NCBI GenBank assembly: GCA_964402115.1
Contig: CAYOBW010000047.1
Span: 1 to 32,987, forward strand
DNA from: CAYOBW01 sp964402115
GTDB taxonomy: Bacteria; Verrucomicrobiota; Kiritimatiellia; UBA8416; CAYOBW01
Reading direction: 5' to 3'
DNA: 32,987 nucleotides
The translations under genes were made by a program, and so were the position numbers. Shown one piece after another: positions 30,367 to 32,987 of this stretch. How positions within the stretch are numbered: the stretch's first letter is position 1; each line of letters starts with the position of its first letter. The notes beneath the pieces were generated by a model. That model saw only the letters and a list, made by a program, of their open reading frames with translations, was not told where the DNA came from and did not search any database.

Positions 30367-32736
30367 TTAAGCTGCGTAGAGTTGCTGTTCAAGTTCCCGT
30401 ATGGCCTGCAAGTACTGTTCGCGTCCGCCGAAGGCTTCAATGATCTCCAGCGGGGTTCCGATTTCACTGATAGGCTGCACGTTCAGAACCGTGAAGTCCT
30501 CGATGGGCACTATGCCCTCGTCGGCGTATTTGTCCAGCAGGGCGTTTAGCGCTTCGCGCGCGGTTGCGCTGTACTTGGCGAAGTAGTCGCGTTTACGGAC
30601 ATTGTCGGCGCGTTCCTTGCGAGTCTTGGGCGGCTGTCCCCACGCGATATGACAGATCAGATCAAACGGATCGAGTCCCCTGCCGACTTCCTCGGAAAGA
30701 GCATCCAGCAGGACACCGCGTTGCTCCAGTTCCGCAAGGATCGCGGATTTCTGGTCGGCCTGTGACCACGCACGTAAGAACACGTCAAGCGATCGGTACT
30801 GTCGCAGGACGGACTTGCGGGTGTAATCGCGGATGGATTCTGTGATGAGTCTTCCGTCAGAGCCGTAGTATTGGACGCGTTCGGCAACGATGGAGACGGG
30901 AACATCGTCTATCACGTACTTGACCCGTTTCTTGCCGGGCTCTGCCGGCGGGCCGTCCACGAGCTCACCGCCGCCGGATAGTTCGTCCGGAGTTCCGCCA
31001 GTTCCGGTGTCTTCATCGTCAGGCGGAACCGGCGGCTCGTCGCCCTTCGGCTCGTAGACTCGCACCGGATCTCCATCGAATTTCGGGTCAGCAAAGAGTT
31101 CCGTAGCCTTCTTGAAGTCCATGATGGTGAAGAAGAACTTGTCGTACTCCTCACGGATGCGCGTGCCACGGCCAATGATCTGCTTGAACAGCGTCATGGA
31201 CTCGATGCGCTGATCCAGGACGATGAGCTTGCAGGTCTGGGCGTCCACGCCGGTGGAGAGGAGCCGGGATGTGGTGACGACGACGGGGAAGCGGCTTTCC
31301 GGGTCGATGAAATTGTCGAGTTCCATCTTCCCCTCGTTATCGTCGCCGGTAATGCGCATGATGTACTTGGCGTTCACCGCGGCGAGGTCCGCATTCTCGT
31401 TGACCAGAGCCTTGCGCATCCGTTCCGCGTGGTCAATGTCCTCGCAAAAGACGATCGCCTTGTCGAAGCGGTCGGTAAGCCTGAGAAATTCCGTCACCTT
31501 GCGCGCCACCAACTCGGTGCGCTTCTCCAGGATGAGGGTGCGGTCAAAGTCGCGTTGGTTGTAGATGCGGTCTTCGACCAGGCGGCCGTGCTTGTCCCGC
31601 TTGCCGGCGGAAGGACGCCAGCCCTGAAGGTCTTTGTCGATGTCGATGCGGACAACCTTGTAGGGGGCGAGAAAGCCGTCTTCGATGCCCTGGCGTAGGG
31701 AATAGGTGTAGATGGCGTCGCCAAAGTAGTCACTGTTGGAGATGTCACAGGTTTCCTTCGGGGTAGCGGTCATGCCGATCTGGGTGGCGGAGCTGAAGTA
31801 GTCAAGAACCTCTCGCCAGGCGGAATCGGCGGCGGCGCTGCCGCGGTGACATTCATCCACGATGATGAGGTCGAAGAAATCCCGGGAAAACTGCTTGTAG
31901 ATGTTCCTATCTTCCTCGGTGCCCGTCACCGCTTGATACAGCGCCAGGTAGATCTCATAGGACTTGTCCACCTGTCGGTTGGTGATCTTGGTCATGGCGG
32001 ACTCGAAAGGCTTGAAGTCGTTGATCCGCGTCTGGTCCACCAGGATGTTCCGGTCGGCAAGGAAGAGAATGCGTTTCCTGGCGCGGGCCCGCCAGAGTCG
32101 CCAGATGATCTGGAAGGCGGTGTAGGTCTTGCCGGTGCCGGTGGCCATGACGAGGAGAATGCGGTCCTGCCCTTTGGCGATGGCCACCATGGTTCGGTTG
32201 ATGGCGATCTGCTGGTAATAGCGCGGGGCTTTGCCGGACGCGTCGGCGTGATAGTCCTGGGTGACGACAGCCTGCTCGGCAGGTTTCAGGTTCTTGGCGG
32301 TGCAGTAACGCTGCCAGAGTTCGGCCGGTGACGGGAAGGCTGTCAGCGCAATTTCCCGCTCTACAACGCCTTCGCGGCGGGTGCGGTCATGTTCGAGAAA
32401 AGCATCACCATTTGTGCTGTAGGCAAAAGGCGCGTCGAGGGCCTCGGCCCCGGCCAGGGCTTGCTGCATGCCGGCACCCACGGAATGGCTGTTGTCTTTG
32501 TCCTCGATGACCGCCAAAGGCATTCCGGGCTTGTAGTAGAGCACGTGATCAGCGCGACGGGCTTCCCCGCGTGTGACCTGTGAGCCGCGGACAATGACAC
32601 GGCCGGCCGTGAAGGTCACTTCCTCGCGGATTTGAGATTGCAGGTCCCAGCCTGAGGCAACGAGGGCGGGCGTGACGAACTTCGTGCAGATGTCACGTTC
32701 GCTAAGGTCTGACTTGTTTGTCGTTTCCGAACTCAT
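30367..32736 (-). CDS. hsdR: Type I restriction endonuclease subunit R (EcoAI/EcoEI-like)
   Basis: This 789-aa subunit has a PD-(D/E)xK nuclease in residues 55-110: Asp63 in ADHVLYY, E78-D-K80 in AVIEDKDN, and QQAL/Y downstream. The superfamily 2 motor includes Walker A VMATGTGKT (to residue 204), DECHRG (294-299), GMTATPKET, and VVTTSRLLSTGVDA with QIIGRGTR. The C-terminal region after about 560 is the EcoEI_R_C type that contacts the methylase (GLDPFDLICHIAWGQPPKTR). ATP-driven translocation followed by cleavage is the family mechanism. No catalytic residue appears missing. The ATG at 32736 overlaps the stop of a 44-aa ORF as ATGA. Confidence 0.96.
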   Translation of the reverse strand: MSSETTNKSDLSERDICTKFVTPALVASGWDLQSQIREEVTFTAGRVIVRGSQVTRGEARRADHVLYYKPGMPLAVIEDKDNSHSVGAGMQQALAGAEALDAPFAYSTNGDAFLEHDRTRREGVVEREIALTAFPSPAELWQRYCTAKNLKPAEQAVVTQDYHADASGKAPRYYQQIAINRTMVAIAKGQDRILLVMATGTGKTYTAFQIIWRLWRARARKRILFLADRNILVDQTRINDFKPFESAMTKITNRQVDKSYEIYLALYQAVTGTEEDRNIYKQFSRDFFDLIIVDECHRGSAAADSAWREVLDYFSSATQIGMTATPKETCDISNSDYFGDAIYTYSLRQGIEDGFLAPYKVVRIDIDKDLQGWRPSAGKRDKHGRLVEDRIYNQRDFDRTLILEKRTELVARKVTEFLRLTDRFDKAIVFCEDIDHAERMRKALVNENADLAAVNAKYIMRITGDDNEGKMELDNFIDPESRFPVVVTTSRLLSTGVDAQTCKLIVLDQRIESMTLFKQIIGRGTRIREEYDKFFFTIMDFKKATELFADPKFDGDPVRVYEPKGDEPPVPPDDEDTGTGGTPDELSGGGELVDGPPAEPGKKRVKYVIDDVPVSIVAERVQYYGSDGRLITESIRDYTRKSVLRQYRSLDVFLRAWSQADQKSAILAELEQRGVLLDALSEEVGRGLDPFDLICHIAWGQPPKTRKERADNVRKRDYFAKYSATAREALNALLDKYADEGIVPIEDFTVLNVQPISEIGTPLEIIEAFGGREQYLQAIRELEQQLYAA

Positions 32737-32867
32737 GACATATCATCGAGTTTGCTGCCGTCAACCCGATTATCCTCGATGTGCTTCAGCAGGAGGGCTT
32801 TGCGGGTCTCGCGGTCCAAGCCTTTCTTGCGCGTGTAAACGCCGCGTTTCCCTGTCAGCACGTACAT
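32733..32867 (-). CDS. 44-aa ORF translationally coupled to hsdR
   Basis: The frame from the ATG at 32867 to the TGA at 32733 encodes MYVLTGKRGVYTRKKGLDRE followed by a helical basic-to-acidic segment (TRKALLLKHIEDN..DGSKLDDMS). AGAGGAG lies nine bases before the start, and the stop overlaps the hsdR start as ATGA, so it looks genuinely translated. From memory it resembles the segment just before a winged helix in AlbA/HATPase proteins, which would make it a truncated domain; this is unverified. It could be a short regulator or only a leader that couples ribosomes into hsdR. Confidence 0.5.
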   Translation of the reverse strand: MYVLTGKRGVYTRKKGLDRETRKALLLKHIEDNRVDGSKLDDMS

Positions 32868-32987
32868 GGGAAGCTACTCCTCTGTGCCTTGCGTTTCAAT
32901 CCCGGTTTGCGCGCGAGTATTGCCGGCCCCCAGATGTCAGACGCGCGGCTAGTTCGCGCACGCTGGACTTGAGAATCGTTTCAGGGG
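32868..32987. other. Upstream region of the R-M operon
   Basis: These 120 bases run to the window edge and should hold the operon's promoter, but I see no confident -35/-10 pair on the minus strand. Confidence 0.4.

Noticed and set aside
32890..32915. GGGATTGAAAC on the minus strand upstream of hsdR, like the end of a CRISPR repeat
   Set aside because: Only a single occurrence; no regularly spaced copies or cas genes in the window.

Overview
The window is a GC-rich bacterial chromosome segment in which almost every gene lies on the minus strand. Two runs of exactly ten Ns (13584-13593 and 25234-25243) are scaffold joins, so this is a draft, probably metagenomic, assembly. RNase Y, a ThrRS without a TGS domain, the thrS-infC-rpmI-rplT/pheST cluster and many short dispersed repeats (CACGAAGGACACGAAG-type, GAAGGATGAAGGxTGA-type) made me think of the PVC group (Verrucomicrobiota/Kiritimatiellota). 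That placement is impression only; no taxonomic marker was compared.

Region 1 (1-476) is a left edge of dispersed repeats and gene debris, including an antitoxin-like remnant. Region 2 (477-15240, minus) is a core housekeeping block. In the direction of transcription it runs tRNA-Lys(CUU), thrS, infC (probable AUU start), rpmI, rplT, a rho-independent terminator, pheS, pheT, an intergenic stretch with a structured-RNA candidate (possibly 6S RNA), rarA, 5-formyl-THF cyclo-ligase, rny, a YmdB-type phosphoesterase, xseA, xseB, a rhomboid protease and a DciA-like DUF721 gene. Region 3 (15241-18693) holds a non-coding stretch with an inverted pair of related repeats, a diacylglycerol-kinase-like gene, an RbsD/FucU-like lipoprotein gene, the tmRNA gene on the plus strand, and directly behind the tmRNA a small GIY-YIG nuclease gene bounded by a perfect 37-bp direct repeat.

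Region 4 (18694-32867, minus) is the accessory region of interest. It is a compact operon built on a type I restriction-modification system: a 44-aa ORF, hsdR, hsdM, a DUF4062 + HATPase + winged-helix protein, hsdS, then a 1461-aa protein with an N-terminal Mrr-like nuclease, a long TPR-like region and two PIN-like segments, and last an unrecognised 682-aa helical protein. Three junctions are 4-bp ATGA overlaps (32733-32736, 28808-28811, 25093-25096), and the last two genes overlap by 32 bp. This implies translational coupling and a joint function. The Mrr-TPR-PIN protein plus its 682-aa partner is the best candidate for an undescribed defence module attached to a type I R-M system. Several genes in this operon carry short dispersed repeats inside their linkers.
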